Positions 16,169 to 24,934 are shown, counted from the stretch's first letter. The stretch is DNA of 64,000 nucleotides from Actinokineospora enzanensis DSM 44649 (GCF_000374445.1 NZ_KB894424.1:1-64000), one strand, 5' to 3'. Notes: generated from the letters alone by a model not told the origin. A program made the numbers and translations.

Positions 16169-17074
16169 TCATGGCTGGGGTTGGGAGAACCGGGTCGCCC
16201 CCGCCGAAGCCGCCACCACGCAGCAGATCGCGACCCACTGGGCGGGCCGCAGCGCCTCGTGCAGCACGACCAGTCCGGCGAGCGCGGCCACCGCCGGTTC
16301 CAGGCTCATCAGCACGCCGAACACCCGCGGCGGTACGCGGCGGAGCGCGTGCAGCTCCAGCGAGTACGGGATCACCGACGACATCAGCGCGACGCCCAGC
16401 CCCGCGACCAGCACGATCGGTTGCAGCATCGCGGTCCCCGAGTCGACCACGCCGAACGGCACCACCAGCGCCGCGGCGACCACGGAGGCCAGCGCCAGCC
16501 CGGACCCGTCCGAGGTGCGCTTGCCCAACGCCGAGCCGAGCAGGATGTAGAGGCCCCAGCAGGCACCCGCGGCCAGCGCGAACGCCAGGCCCACGATCGA
16601 CACCGCGCCACCGGTCTGGGACAGCAGCACGACACCCGCGGCGGCGAGTAGTGCCCACAGGCCGTCCAGCCAGCGCCGGGAGCCGACCAGTGCCACAGTC
16701 AGCGGACCGAGGAACTCGGCGGTGACCGCGATACCCAGCGGGATGCGCTCGATGGCGAAGTAGAAGCAGAGGTTCATGGTGCCCAGCACCACGCCGTACC
16801 CCAGGATCACCGGCAGCGCGTGCCGGTTGAGCCGGATCGACGGCCGCCACAGCAGCAGGAACACCACCGCCGCCAGCGCCAGCCGCAGCGTCACCGCGCC
16901 CGTCGCGCCCGCGACCGAGAACAGCTGTTTGGCCACCGCGGCCCCGACCTGCACGCTGACGATCCCGACCAGCACGTGCGCGGTCGGCGGCACCGCCCCG
17001 GCCGCCGCCGACACGCCGGACACGAGCGTGCCCCACCGGGACACCGGACTCCGATCCACCTGCGCCACCACCAC
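16169..17074 (-). CDS. EamA/DMT-family transporter
   Basis: A 301-residue drug/metabolite transporter with ten hydrophobic segments arranged as two EamA repeats. Features are the substrate-gate region VAKQLFSVAGATGAVTLRLALAAVVFLLLWRP and GVVLGTMNLCFYFAIERIPLGIAVTAEFLGPLTVALVGSR. The second repeat has FGVLMSLEPAVAALAGLVVLHE. It resembles RhtA-type threonine/homoserine exporters. The substrate is not determined. Confidence 0.88.
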   Translation of the reverse strand: MVVAQVDRSPVSRWGTLVSGVSAAAGAVPPTAHVLVGIVSVQVGAAVAKQLFSVAGATGAVTLRLALAAVVFLLLWRPSIRLNRHALPVILGYGVVLGTMNLCFYFAIERIPLGIAVTAEFLGPLTVALVGSRRWLDGLWALLAAAGVVLLSQTGGAVSIVGLAFALAAGACWGLYILLGSALGKRTSDGSGLALASVVAAALVVPFGVVDSGTAMLQPIVLVAGLGVALMSSVIPYSLELHALRRVPPRVFGVLMSLEPAVAALAGLVVLHEALRPAQWVAICCVVAASAGATRFSQPQP

Positions 17075-17290
17075 GGACGCACCTTACGACACGCGCGCCG
17101 GATTCATCCCATGTCTATTGGCTCGACCAGGGACCTCGGCCGCGCTCGGCGGTGCCGCCGAAACGACCGAGCACGGCCAGTCACGCCGTGGGCCCGCCTG
17201 CGTTCCGGGTCCCGTTCACCGGCGTCTCACCCGGACCGTGCGAGGCTTGGCCCAGGGTCGGGTAGTCCGAGCAGAGGAGTTGGCGCAGGC

Positions 17291-18823
17291 GTGAGGGTCC
17301 GTCACGGTGCCTGGCTGTTGCCCCTCGCGCTTCTCGCGGCGTGCACCGCCGGACCGTCCGTACGCCCCGGCATCGTGGTCAACGACGGCGACACCGGCGG
17401 TAGCGCGCCCACCACCACGACCGGTCCTGCCCCGCTGCCCCCACTCACCGAACCCGGCGCGTCCTCGATCAAGTGGGGCCCGTGCGGCACCTCTGTGTTG
17501 GAGGGTGTGGCCCCACCGGAGGGTGTGGAGGTCAGCTGCGGCAAGGTCAACGGCATTCTCGACTCGCCGTACAACCCGGGCCGCGGCACCGTACGCATGC
17601 AGGTCCTGCGCGCGGGCACCGGCCCGATCCCGCTGCTGGTGCTCGACGACATCGACGGCCTCCCCGGCACCCGCTACGCCGCCCGCCTGGCCGCCACCCT
17701 GCCCAAGGACCTGCTGGCCAGATTCTCGCTGATCGGCCTGGACCGCCGTGGCACCGGCAACTCCGACCCGGTGCGCTGCATCCCCGACGACGTCCGGACG
17801 GCCATCGTCACCGCCGACCCGCGCGACATGGACGTGGAAGGCCTCGTCGACCAGGCCCGCACGGCTGGCCAGCAGTGCTCGATCACGCTGCAGCCCCGCC
17901 TGCCCGCCCTCGACACCTGGCGCACCGCAGGCGACGTCGACTCGGTCCGGGCGGCCTTGGGCGTGGACAAGCTCAACGCCGTCGGCCACGGCGAGGGCTC
18001 CCGCGTCCTGGCGGTCTTCGCCGACCGCTACCCCGGCCACATCGGCCGCCTCGTGCTCGACGGCCTGCCCGACCCCAACGAGGACGCCGTCGTCGCCCTG
18101 ACCGACGTCGCGGAAAGCTCGGACGCCGCCTTCGCCGCGTTCGCCGGCGACTGCGCGAAACGGTCCTGCGAACTCGGCGTCGACGCCCGCCAGGCGTTGC
18201 AGGAGATCCTCGACCACGCCGCGTCCACCCCCTTGTACAGCGACGAGCTCGAACTCACCCCCGGCGTCATCCTGCGCGCGGTCCGCCACGGCCTCTCCGA
18301 CCGCACGGCCTGGCCCACGCTGTCGGCGGCACTCGCGGCCGCGCGTGGTGGCAACGCGCAACCGTTGGTCGCGTTGATATCGCCGACGATCCTGGAACAG
18401 GACCAGATCCCGGCCACCTTCGACAGCACCCTGGTGACCCGCTGCAACGACACCAAGTCCCGCCTGTCGACGGAAGCGATGGTGGGCGCGGCGAAGGATT
18501 GGAACAACCGGTTCCCCCTCTTCGGCGCGCTGACCGCGGAATGGCTCGCGGTGTGCAGCCCGTGGCCGGTCGCGACGAAACCGGTGGTGCAGCCGACCGT
18601 GCCGTCCGCGCCGCCGATCGTGGTACTGGGGACGTCGGTGGACCCGGTGACTCCGTTGCCCGGCACCACGCGGGCCGCCCAGCAGCTGGCGACGGCCTCG
18701 TTGGTGACGTGGCAGGGCGCCGGGCACGGGGCGTTGGGGTTCTCCCAGTGCGCCACCGACGCGACGATGGCCTACCTGTTGGACGGGAAGGTGCCGCGGG
18801 ACGGGACTGTCTGTCCGCCGTAG
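17291..18823 (+). CDS. Lipoprotein alpha/beta-hydrolase, nucleophile Ser missing
   Basis: A 510-residue lipoprotein. A short signal ends in the lipobox LLAAC (Cys18). A Thr/Pro linker follows, then an alpha/beta-hydrolase fold and a TAP-like C-terminal domain typical of Streptomyces tripeptidyl aminopeptidases. LIGLDRRGTGNSDP and RLVLDGLPDPNED match the family. At the nucleophile elbow the sequence is AVGHGEGSRVL, where the family has G-x-S-x-G. The serine position is Gly234, with Ser237 three residues on. The Asp (GTSVDPVTP) and His (QGAGHGALGF) regions are kept. It may be a pseudoenzyme or use an altered elbow. The GTG start follows an AGAGGAG sequence. Confidence 0.85.
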   Translation: MRVRHGAWLLPLALLAACTAGPSVRPGIVVNDGDTGGSAPTTTTGPAPLPPLTEPGASSIKWGPCGTSVLEGVAPPEGVEVSCGKVNGILDSPYNPGRGTVRMQVLRAGTGPIPLLVLDDIDGLPGTRYAARLAATLPKDLLARFSLIGLDRRGTGNSDPVRCIPDDVRTAIVTADPRDMDVEGLVDQARTAGQQCSITLQPRLPALDTWRTAGDVDSVRAALGVDKLNAVGHGEGSRVLAVFADRYPGHIGRLVLDGLPDPNEDAVVALTDVAESSDAAFAAFAGDCAKRSCELGVDARQALQEILDHAASTPLYSDELELTPGVILRAVRHGLSDRTAWPTLSAALAAARGGNAQPLVALISPTILEQDQIPATFDSTLVTRCNDTKSRLSTEAMVGAAKDWNNRFPLFGALTAEWLAVCSPWPVATKPVVQPTVPSAPPIVVLGTSVDPVTPLPGTTRAAQQLATASLVTWQGAGHGALGFSQCATDATMAYLLDGKVPRDGTVCPP

Positions 18824-18839
18824 GCCCTACCCTTGCCGG

Positions 18840-19382
18840 ATGCGACCCCTTCGGTACTCGATCAATGTCACGGTGGACGGGTGCTGCGATCACCGCACGA
18901 TCACCGCGTACGAGGAACTGCATCGCCACCACATCGGCAACCTCGTACGGGCCGACGCCCTCCTCTTCGGCCGGGTGACCTACGAAATGATGGAAGCGGC
19001 GTGGCGGCATCCCGACCCCGGCATGCCTGATTGGACGGCGCCCTTCGCCCGGACGATCGGCGCGGCGAAGAAGTACGTCGTGTCGAGCACGCTGGAGCGG
19101 GTCGACTGGAACTCCGAGCTCGTGCGCGGGGACCTGGCGGAGGCCGTCGAGCGGCTCAAGCGGGAGCCGGGCGAGGGGTTGTTCGTGGGTGGGGTGCGGC
19201 TGCCGATGGCGTTGGCGGAGCTGGGGTTGATCGATGAGTACGAGTTCGTGGTGCATCCCCGGATCGTCGGTCATGGACCGGCGCTGTTCGCGGGGCTGTC
19301 GCGGTATGTCGACCTGAAGCTGGTGGACCGGCTGGAGTTCGAGTCGGGGGCGGTGGCGATGCGGTACGAGCCGAGGAGGTAG
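18840..19382 (+). CDS. Dihydrofolate-reductase-family protein
   Basis: A 180-residue RibD-C/DHFR-like reductase: RPLRYSINVTVDGCCDH at the start, then LLFGRVTYEMMEAAW, KYVVSSTLERVDWNSELV and GLFVGGVRLPMALAELGLIDEYEFVVHPRIVGHG. Similar YyaP/YwjB-type proteins are NADPH-dependent reductases of unassigned substrate. It starts 17 nt after the hydrolase stop and is probably co-transcribed with it. Confidence 0.88.
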   Translation: MRPLRYSINVTVDGCCDHRTITAYEELHRHHIGNLVRADALLFGRVTYEMMEAAWRHPDPGMPDWTAPFARTIGAAKKYVVSSTLERVDWNSELVRGDLAEAVERLKREPGEGLFVGGVRLPMALAELGLIDEYEFVVHPRIVGHGPALFAGLSRYVDLKLVDRLEFESGAVAMRYEPRR

Positions 19383-19432
19383 GGGGTCGGCTCGCCTGTC
19401 CGCGCCTGGCATGTGCGTGCACGTGCCTGGGG

Positions 19433-19546
19433 TTATCCACAACCCCGTCAATCCATCCACAGCTCACGGTCGAGGGATATTGACAGCGGCCAAGATCGCC
19501 TAGGGTTCCTCGTATTGGGCGGGTTGCCCCCCGGGTGGGAGGGGGC
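19433..19546 (+). repeat. Dispersed DnaA-box repeat, copy A
   Basis: Order: TTATCCACA (19433-19441), CCATCCACA (19453-19461), TTGACA (19480-19485), GATCGCC then TAGGGT (19501-19506), and a G-rich/C-rich module GGGCGGG...CCCCCCGGGTGGGAGGGGG (19517-19546). All spacings up to TAGGGT are identical to copy B at 38596. It lies in the 333-bp gap between convergent genes. The rest of that gap is G-rich on the plus strand without a gene. Confidence 0.8.
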
Positions 19547-19715
19547 GTGTTTCGGGGCCGGGGCGGAGGCAAGAGCGAGGGCGGTGCGGTCGGGCGGAGG
19601 ATGGTCGTCGCAGGTGAGGGGCGAGACTCGCGCAAGGGCATGGGGTGCGAACATCAGCGCGCGACAGGGCTCTGTTCACGATCAGCAAGCCCCCGCTGGA
19701 AGCCGCTGCCACGAA

Positions 19716-20354
19716 TCACCCCAGATCCCGCAGCACTCGCTGCGCCGCCTCCAACTCGGCCTTCAGCTCTTCCACCCTCCGCTGCCCCCGCTCCCGAGCC
19801 GCGTCCAACGCCGACCCGATCGCCTCCCCCACCGGCGCGGGCAGGAACCGCGCGGCCTTCGCGATCTCCCCGGCAGGCACCGGCACCCACCGCACGGTCC
19901 GCTTCTTGCCCACCAACACATCCACCGTCCACTCCCCCTCCGGCGTGGCATGCAGGGTCACCGTGATCTCCACGGGCACCTGCTTCCGCCCCCGCCGAGG
20001 CCTCTCCACCTCTCCCCCGCCCTCCAACCCCTGCACCTCTCCCCCGCCCTCCAACCCCTGCACCACGGCCACCGGCTCGACCGTGGGCGCGACCGGGGCA
20101 GGAGCAGCAGGCTTGGGCACGGGCTTCGGCTTCACCGTCGTCAACTCCCCGGGAGAGAACGACAACACATCCCGCGACCCCTGCGGCCGCACCTGGATGA
20201 AGTCCCCCTCCGCGGGCTCGTCGAACGCGATCACCTTCGCCTGTTGCCCCGCGGGCACCCCCACCGCCTTCGCCGTGAACCACACCGGCGTCGGCTTTCC
20301 CTCCGCCAGTGCGGTGCGCAGGCGGTCGATGTCCGCCGCGGTCAGTGCTGCCAC
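19716..20354 (-). CDS. Hypothetical protein with two small domains and a Pro-rich linker
   Basis: 212 residues, function unknown; from memory it may belong to the actinobacterial DUF6319 group. The N-terminal 75 residues look like a compact domain (LTAADIDRLRTALAEGKPTPVWFTAKAVGVP...). A Pro/Ala linker follows, carrying two exact VQGLEGGGE units from a 30-bp tandem DNA repeat (about 20018-20077). A second domain (VPVEITVTLHATPEGEWTVDVLVGKK...) ends in a coiled coil (ERGQRRVEELKAELEAAQRVLRDLG). No signal peptide is seen, so it is probably cytoplasmic. Confidence 0.7.
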   Translation of the reverse strand: MAALTAADIDRLRTALAEGKPTPVWFTAKAVGVPAGQQAKVIAFDEPAEGDFIQVRPQGSRDVLSFSPGELTTVKPKPVPKPAAPAPVAPTVEPVAVVQGLEGGGEVQGLEGGGEVERPRRGRKQVPVEITVTLHATPEGEWTVDVLVGKKRTVRWVPVPAGEIAKAARFLPAPVGEAIGSALDAARERGQRRVEELKAELEAAQRVLRDLG

Positions 20355-20472
20355 CGGGCACCCCCTTCTCGATCATGGAATTGCCCCGTAGTGTGCCCCC
20401 ACGCACCGACAGCTCACCCGACCGGGCGGTATCGACATGCCGGATGGGGCGGCGGGACCTACTTTCACGGTG

Positions 20473-20691
20473 ATGAGCGTCCGGTACCTGTGGTGGCGAA
20501 GCTGCTACGACGGCGTTCTGCACGCGTTCCCCATGGTCGCGGGCAGTCGCCTGTCGCATCAGCACTACCGCGCGTCGTGCACGCACGCGGCGCCGCCGGA
20601 CCTCGCGGGCGGGGAGCCGGACGGGCCGCGCTGCGAGCTGTGCCTGCTGATCATCGGGGCGGACCCGGTGGCCGCCGGTCGGTCCGGTTAG
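20473..20691 (+). CDS. Small putative zinc-binding protein
   Basis: 72 residues starting MSVRYLWWRSCYDGVLHAFP. Cys and His residues (SHQHYRASCTHAA, then PRCELCLLIIG) could form a metal site. Similar small RYLWW...HAFP...CTH...C..C proteins recur in actinomycetes, from memory. The function is unknown. The ATG is chosen at the RYLWW block; a GTG one codon upstream and an ATG 12 codons upstream are alternatives. Confidence 0.6.
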   Translation: MSVRYLWWRSCYDGVLHAFPMVAGSRLSHQHYRASCTHAAPPDLAGGEPDGPRCELCLLIIGADPVAAGRSG

Positions 20692-20701
20692 GACGCGCGG
20701 G

Positions 20702-20896
20702 TCAGCACTCGCGGAGCCGGTACTCGCAGCCGTACTCCAGGGCGTAGTGCAGGTCGTAGTGGTGCACGATCTTGGGGCCGCCGTGCAGGTACACGTGCGT
20801 GACCGTGGAGCGCGGGTCGGTCGGCGCGCCTGCCACGGTGTCGACGCGGCCGTCGAGGGGGCCGCCGACATAGCGGATGACGTAGCTGTCGGCCAT
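20702..20896 (-). CDS. Small hypothetical protein
   Basis: 64 residues, MADSYVIRYVGGPLDGRVDTV..., not recognised. The ADSYVIRYVGGPLDG start recalls small actinobacterial and phage-derived proteins with a conserved GGPLDG turn. GGGGAA lies 5 nt before the ATG on the minus strand. It is convergent with the neighbouring small gene, 10 nt apart. Confidence 0.6.
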   Translation of the reverse strand: MADSYVIRYVGGPLDGRVDTVAGAPTDPRSTVTHVYLHGGPKIVHHYDLHYALEYGCEYRLREC

Positions 20897-21099
20897 GGTG
20901 TTCCCCTTCCCGGTCCGGCGTTCCCCCGCCCCCGCAGTGTAAGTCGAGGGGCCGACGTTTCCGGTGGTCCGCCCGTTTTGATCTTCGCCGGTCAACCGGA
21001 TGGAGCAACATCGGTGCGGCCGTTGACATTCCCGCGTAGGGTGTCCTGCCCGCGGCGGGAACTCCTCGGACACTGTGGAATTTCGGTACCCTCGAACCG

Positions 21100-21648
21100 G
21101 TGTCCGCCACCATGGATGACCCCGCACAGTGGACCGTGCACGGCAGCAGGCGCGTCTACACCTCGGACTGGGTCGATGTCGACCTCGACGAGGTGGAGAT
21201 CCCCGGCCGGGCCCGGTTCGAGCACCACGTCCTGCGCTTCCCCCGCCCCTCCGCGGGCGCCGTGGTCGTCGACGGCGATCGCGTGCTGCTGTTGTGGCGA
21301 CACCGCTTCATCGTCGACACCTGGGGCTGGGAGATCCCCGCGGGCTGGGTCGACGCCGGTGAGGAGCCGGTGGTGGCGGCGGCGCGCGAGGTGGCCGAGG
21401 AGACCGGCTACCGGGCGGGCTCGCTGGCGCACCTGGTCACGGTCAACCCGATGCCGGGCATCAGCACGCACCGGTTCCACCTGTACGTCGCGACCGACCT
21501 GACCAGGGTCGGCGAACCGGACCCGGCCGAGTCGAGCCGCCGGGAGTGGGTCGCCACGGCCGACTTACCGGCCCTGATCGGCGGTGGCGACATCGCCGAC
21601 GCGGCGACCGTGTCGGCGCTGGGCACCTACCTGGTCACCCGCGGCTGA
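21100..21648 (+). CDS. NUDIX hydrolase
   Basis: 182 residues. The Nudix box is complete: G-WVDAG-E-EPVVAAA-REVAEETGY (G-x5-E-x7-R-E-x2-E-E-x-G). The family hydrolyses nucleoside diphosphates linked to another group. The preceding RHRFIVDTWGWEIPAG and following NPMPGISTHRFHLYVA resemble ADP-ribose/ADP-sugar pyrophosphatases. Starts at GTG 21100 or ATG 21112 are equally possible. Confidence 0.88.
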   Translation: MSATMDDPAQWTVHGSRRVYTSDWVDVDLDEVEIPGRARFEHHVLRFPRPSAGAVVVDGDRVLLLWRHRFIVDTWGWEIPAGWVDAGEEPVVAAAREVAEETGYRAGSLAHLVTVNPMPGISTHRFHLYVATDLTRVGEPDPAESSRREWVATADLPALIGGGDIADAATVSALGTYLVTRG

Positions 21649-21649
21649 C

Positions 21650-22687
21650 TCAGTCCCGTGCCTTGGACGGCTGTACCCGCTTCGGCTCGCCCGGCATCTT
21701 CGGGTAGTCCGGCGGGTACGGCAGGTCGCCCAGGCCCTCGGCCTCGTCCTTGGCGACCATCTCCAGCAGCGGCTCCAGCGAGTACCGCTGTCCGGCCACG
21801 CCCGCGTGCAGGTCGCCGACGACCGCGAACCGTTCCGGCATGGTCAGCACGGTGAAGTCCTCCGGCCGCACGTCCGGCAGCTCGTCCCAGGTGACCGGGG
21901 CCGACACCTGGGCGCGCGGGGTCGGCCGCACCGAGTAGGCGGAGGCGATCGTGCGGTCCCGGGCCATCTGGTTGTAGTCGATGAAGATCCGGCTGCCGCG
22001 TTCCTCCTTCCACCAGCTCACGGTCACCTTGTCCGGCAGCCGCCGCTCCAGCTCCCGACCCAGCGCGATCAGCGCGCGGCGGGCCTCCACGAAGGTCCAC
22101 CGCGGCTCGATCGGCACGTACAGGTGCACACCGCGGCCGCCGGAGGTCTTGGGGAACGCGTCCAGGCCCAGCGACCGCAGCAGTTCGCGGGCCTGCAGGG
22201 CGACCGCGGCCGCGTCGGCGAAGTCGGTGCCCGGCTGCGGGTCCAGGTCGATCCGCAGCTGGTCGGGGTGGTCGACGGCGGTACGCGAGACCGGCCACGG
22301 GTGGAAGGTGAGCGTGCCCAGGTTCGCCGCCCAGGCCACCACGGCCAGCTCGGTCGGGCAGACCTCGTCGGCAGGGCGGCCGCTGGGGAAGGTGATCCGG
22401 GCGGTCTCCACGTAGTCGGGGGCGCCCTTGGGGATGCGCTTCTGGTAGAAGGCGTCGCCGGTGTGGTCGCCGCGGGTGGAGAGCTTGGCGCCCTCGAACA
22501 CCCCGCCGGGCCAGCGCTCCAGCGTGGTCGGCCGGTCGCGCAACGCGCCCAGGATGCCCGGCCCCACGGCCAGGAAGTACTCCACGATCTGCCGCTTCAC
22601 CAGGCCCAGCTCGGGGAAGTACGGCTTGTCCGGATTGGACACCCGCACGGTCCGGCCGCCGACCTCGATCTCCATCGCTGCCGCCAT
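21650..22687 (-). CDS. Stand-alone LigD-type polymerase (primase-like) domain protein
   Basis: A 345-residue protein of the archaeo-eukaryotic primase superfamily, matching the PolDom of bacterial NHEJ LigD. Visible blocks are VSNPDKPYFPELGLVKRQIVEYF, TFHPWPVSRTAVDHPDQLRIDLDPQPGTDF (metal-binding Asp pair), FPKTSGGRGVHLYVPI (catalytic His region) and SRIFIDYNQMARDRTIASAYSVR. It can add nucleotides at broken DNA ends. No ligase or nuclease domain is attached and no Ku gene is present in the window; a LigC-type ligase lies 6 kb away. It is convergent with the NUDIX gene (1 nt apart) and divergent from hisS. Confidence 0.9.
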   Translation of the reverse strand: MAAAMEIEVGGRTVRVSNPDKPYFPELGLVKRQIVEYFLAVGPGILGALRDRPTTLERWPGGVFEGAKLSTRGDHTGDAFYQKRIPKGAPDYVETARITFPSGRPADEVCPTELAVVAWAANLGTLTFHPWPVSRTAVDHPDQLRIDLDPQPGTDFADAAAVALQARELLRSLGLDAFPKTSGGRGVHLYVPIEPRWTFVEARRALIALGRELERRLPDKVTVSWWKEERGSRIFIDYNQMARDRTIASAYSVRPTPRAQVSAPVTWDELPDVRPEDFTVLTMPERFAVVGDLHAGVAGQRYSLEPLLEMVAKDEAEGLGDLPYPPDYPKMPGEPKRVQPSKARD

Positions 22688-22753
22688 GGCCGCAGCCTAC
22701 GGCCAATGCGTAAACCGCGTGCACTGCTCGGTAGCGTTAACCCGCACATGCAC

Positions 22754-22784
22754 GTTACGGCGTAACCCACGCCGTACGCGTACG
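22754..22784. promoter_or_regulatory. Twin palindromes in the ligD-pol/hisS divergent promoter
   Basis: GTTACG-G-CGTAAC (22754-22766) and CGTACGCGTACG (22773-22784) sit in the 128-bp gap between the divergent polymerase-domain gene and hisS. Both could be repressor sites or promoter-proximal structures. No T-box or other leader RNA was recognised. Confidence 0.45.
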
Positions 22785-22815
22785 CCGCAACCTGACACGC
22801 AAGGAACCGCTTCCG

Positions 22816-24078
22816 GTGAAGATGGACAACAGCCCCGCGCGGGGCACCCGTGACCTGCTGCCCGCGACCGTCGCCGTGCGCGACCACGTGCTGGCGAGGA
22901 TCACCGAGGTCTACCACCGGTACGGCTACCAGCGGATCGAGACACCCGCGCTGGAGAACATCGAGCGGCTCAGCGGCGGACAGGGCGGCGAGAACGAGAA
23001 GCTGATCTACCGGGTGCTGCGCCGCGGCCTGGACGAGACCGTCGCCGCCGACACCCCGCTCGACGACCTGGTCGACCTGGGCCTGCGCTACGACCTCACG
23101 GTCCCGCTGACCCGCTTCTACGGCAACAACCAGGCGACCCTGCCGCAGCCGTTCCGCTCGTTCCAGATCGGCCCCGTCTGGCGGGCCGAACGTCCCCAGA
23201 AGGGTCGCTACCGGCAGTTCTACCAGTGCGACATCGACATGCTCGGCGAGGAGAGCGTGCTGGCCGAGGTCGAGCTGATCGAGGCCACCGCCGAGGCGCT
23301 GGCCGCCGCCGGTCTGGCGGGTACGACCGTGCGCGTGTCCGACCGCCGGTTCCTGTCCGCCCTGGCGGCCTCGGTGGGCCTGCCCGAGGAGGCCTGGATG
23401 GGCCTGTTCATCACCCTGGACAAGCTCGACAAGATCGGCTGGGACGGCGTGCGCGCCGAGCTGCCCGGCCGGGGCCTGGACGGCGCGGCGATCGACCGGC
23501 TGCAGGAGAGCATCACCGGCCTGCAGGGCGGTGACCCGGCCACGCTGGGCAAGCGCCTGGTCGACGCGGTGCCCGGCCTGCCGGACGAGGTGGTGGCCGA
23601 CCTGTCCGCCACCGCCGACTCGCTGGCCGCGCTGGACGGCCTGGCCTGGGAGTTCGACCCGACGCTGGTGCGCGGCATGGGCTACTACACCGGCCAGATC
23701 TTCGAGATCACCCACCCGGCGAGCTCCGGTTCGGTCGCGGGCGGCGGGCGCTACGACCGGCTCATCGGCCGTTCGCTCGGCCGCGACGTGCCCGCCTGCG
23801 GTTTCTCCATCGGGTTCGAGCGGATCGTCGACCTGATCGAGGGCACCCGCACCGGCGAGGCCGTCGCCGTGCTCTACGAGACCGACGTCCCCCTGTCGGT
23901 GGTGACGGGCACCGCACGGGAGCTGCGCGCGGGCGGCCGGTCGGTGTCCCCGATCCGACGCCGGGGCAAGGTCGGCGCCCAGCTCGGACGGCTGGAGGAG
24001 TGGGGGTTCACCTCGGTGGTGCACCTGCGCGCCGACGCCGCCGGGACGCCCGAGGAGCGTCCGCTGGGCGGACGGTAG
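22816..24078 (+). CDS. hisS: Histidine--tRNA ligase
   Basis: A 420-residue class II aminoacyl-tRNA synthetase charging tRNA-His. Motif 1 region IETPALENIERL, motif 2 FRSFQIGPVWRAERPQKGRYRQFYQCDID and motif 3 CGFSIGFERI are present. The histidine-binding peptide reads VRGMGYYTGQIFEI, where most bacterial HisRS have GLDYY. The N-terminus (PARGTRDLLPATVAVRD) resembles a different clade from the usual actinobacterial APKGTYDL enzyme. It may be an alternative or second HisRS. The C-terminal anticodon domain (about 80 residues) is short. The first Met codon is GTG, with an ATG two codons later. Confidence 0.85.
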   Translation: MKMDNSPARGTRDLLPATVAVRDHVLARITEVYHRYGYQRIETPALENIERLSGGQGGENEKLIYRVLRRGLDETVAADTPLDDLVDLGLRYDLTVPLTRFYGNNQATLPQPFRSFQIGPVWRAERPQKGRYRQFYQCDIDMLGEESVLAEVELIEATAEALAAAGLAGTTVRVSDRRFLSALAASVGLPEEAWMGLFITLDKLDKIGWDGVRAELPGRGLDGAAIDRLQESITGLQGGDPATLGKRLVDAVPGLPDEVVADLSATADSLAALDGLAWEFDPTLVRGMGYYTGQIFEITHPASSGSVAGGGRYDRLIGRSLGRDVPACGFSIGFERIVDLIEGTRTGEAVAVLYETDVPLSVVTGTARELRAGGRSVSPIRRRGKVGAQLGRLEEWGFTSVVHLRADAAGTPEERPLGGR

Positions 24079-24105
24079 TCCCACTTCCGCCGTCGGCGGG
24101 TTACC

Positions 24106-24453
24106 GTGGACGGCATGGGCGCCACTGACATGCTCGGCGGGTCCGAGGACCTCCCGCGCCCCGCACCCGCCGCCGAGCGCAAGGACCGCTTCCACGAGGA
24201 CCTGATCGGCCTGGACCCGGACGACCCGGAGGCCAGGGCGTTCGCCGCGCACCTGGACCGGGTCGAGCAGGTGCGCCCCAACTACACCGTCGAGGGCTAC
24301 CTCGGCGGGGTCAGCGACTTCGCCGACTCGGCCAACCGGCTCGGCGGCCACCACCGGCTCACCGCGGGCATACTCGCGACGCTCATCCTGTTGGGCGTGG
24401 TGGTGGCCGCGTGGGACGCCCTGGTCTTCATCATGGGCGTGCTGTTCGGCTGA
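24106..24453 (+). CDS. Hypothetical protein with one C-terminal membrane segment
   Basis: 115 residues. The first 80 are charged and soluble (ERKDRFHEDLIGLDPDDPEARAFAAHLDRVEQVRPNYTVEGYL). One hydrophobic helix follows (LTAGILATLILLGVVVAAWDALVFIMGVLF) at the C-terminus, giving a tail-anchored layout. It is not recognised. It lies between hisS and msrB and is probably co-transcribed. GTG at 24106 or ATG at 24115 may start it. Confidence 0.65.
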   Translation: MDGMGATDMLGGSEDLPRPAPAAERKDRFHEDLIGLDPDDPEARAFAAHLDRVEQVRPNYTVEGYLGGVSDFADSANRLGGHHRLTAGILATLILLGVVVAAWDALVFIMGVLFG

Positions 24454-24481
24454 GGCCGGAGCTTGAGGAGAGTAGACGCGA

Positions 24482-24934
24482 GTGGCTATGGAACCGGTTG
24501 TGGGCGCGACGCCGCGGGTGGTCAGGTCGGAGCAGGAGTGGCGGGCCCAGCTGGACCCGCGCGAGTACGCGGTGCTGCGCGAGGCGGGCACCGAACCGGC
24601 GTGGACCGGCGAGTACACCGAGACGAAGACCGTCGGGGTGTACCGGTGCCGGGCGTGCGGGGCGGAGCTGTTCCGCAGCGACACGAAGTTCGAGTCGCAC
24701 TGCGGCTGGCCGTCGTTCTTCTCGCCGCTGGCGGGCGAGAGCATCGTGCTGCGCGAGGACCGCGCGCACGGCATGGTCCGCACCGAGGTGCTGTGCGCGG
24801 GCTGCCACAGCCACCTTGGCCACGTGTTCGAGGGCGAGGGCTACCCGACGCCGACCGACCAGCGCTACTGCATCAACTCGATCTCGCTGACGCTGGTCCC
24901 GGACGGCACCTCAAGTCCGGGTCAAGAAGCCTAA
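24482..24934 (+). CDS. msrB: Peptide-methionine (R)-S-oxide reductase MsrB
   Basis: A 150-residue MsrB that reduces methionine-R-sulfoxide in proteins. The structural zinc cysteines are YRCRAC (C56, C59) and VLCAGCHSH (C105, C108). CGWPSFF is the substrate pocket. The catalytic cysteine is C130 in RYCINSISL. Complete for the family. It starts 28 nt after the tail-anchored protein. Confidence 0.93.
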   Translation: MAMEPVVGATPRVVRSEQEWRAQLDPREYAVLREAGTEPAWTGEYTETKTVGVYRCRACGAELFRSDTKFESHCGWPSFFSPLAGESIVLREDRAHGMVRTEVLCAGCHSHLGHVFEGEGYPTPTDQRYCINSISLTLVPDGTSSPGQEA

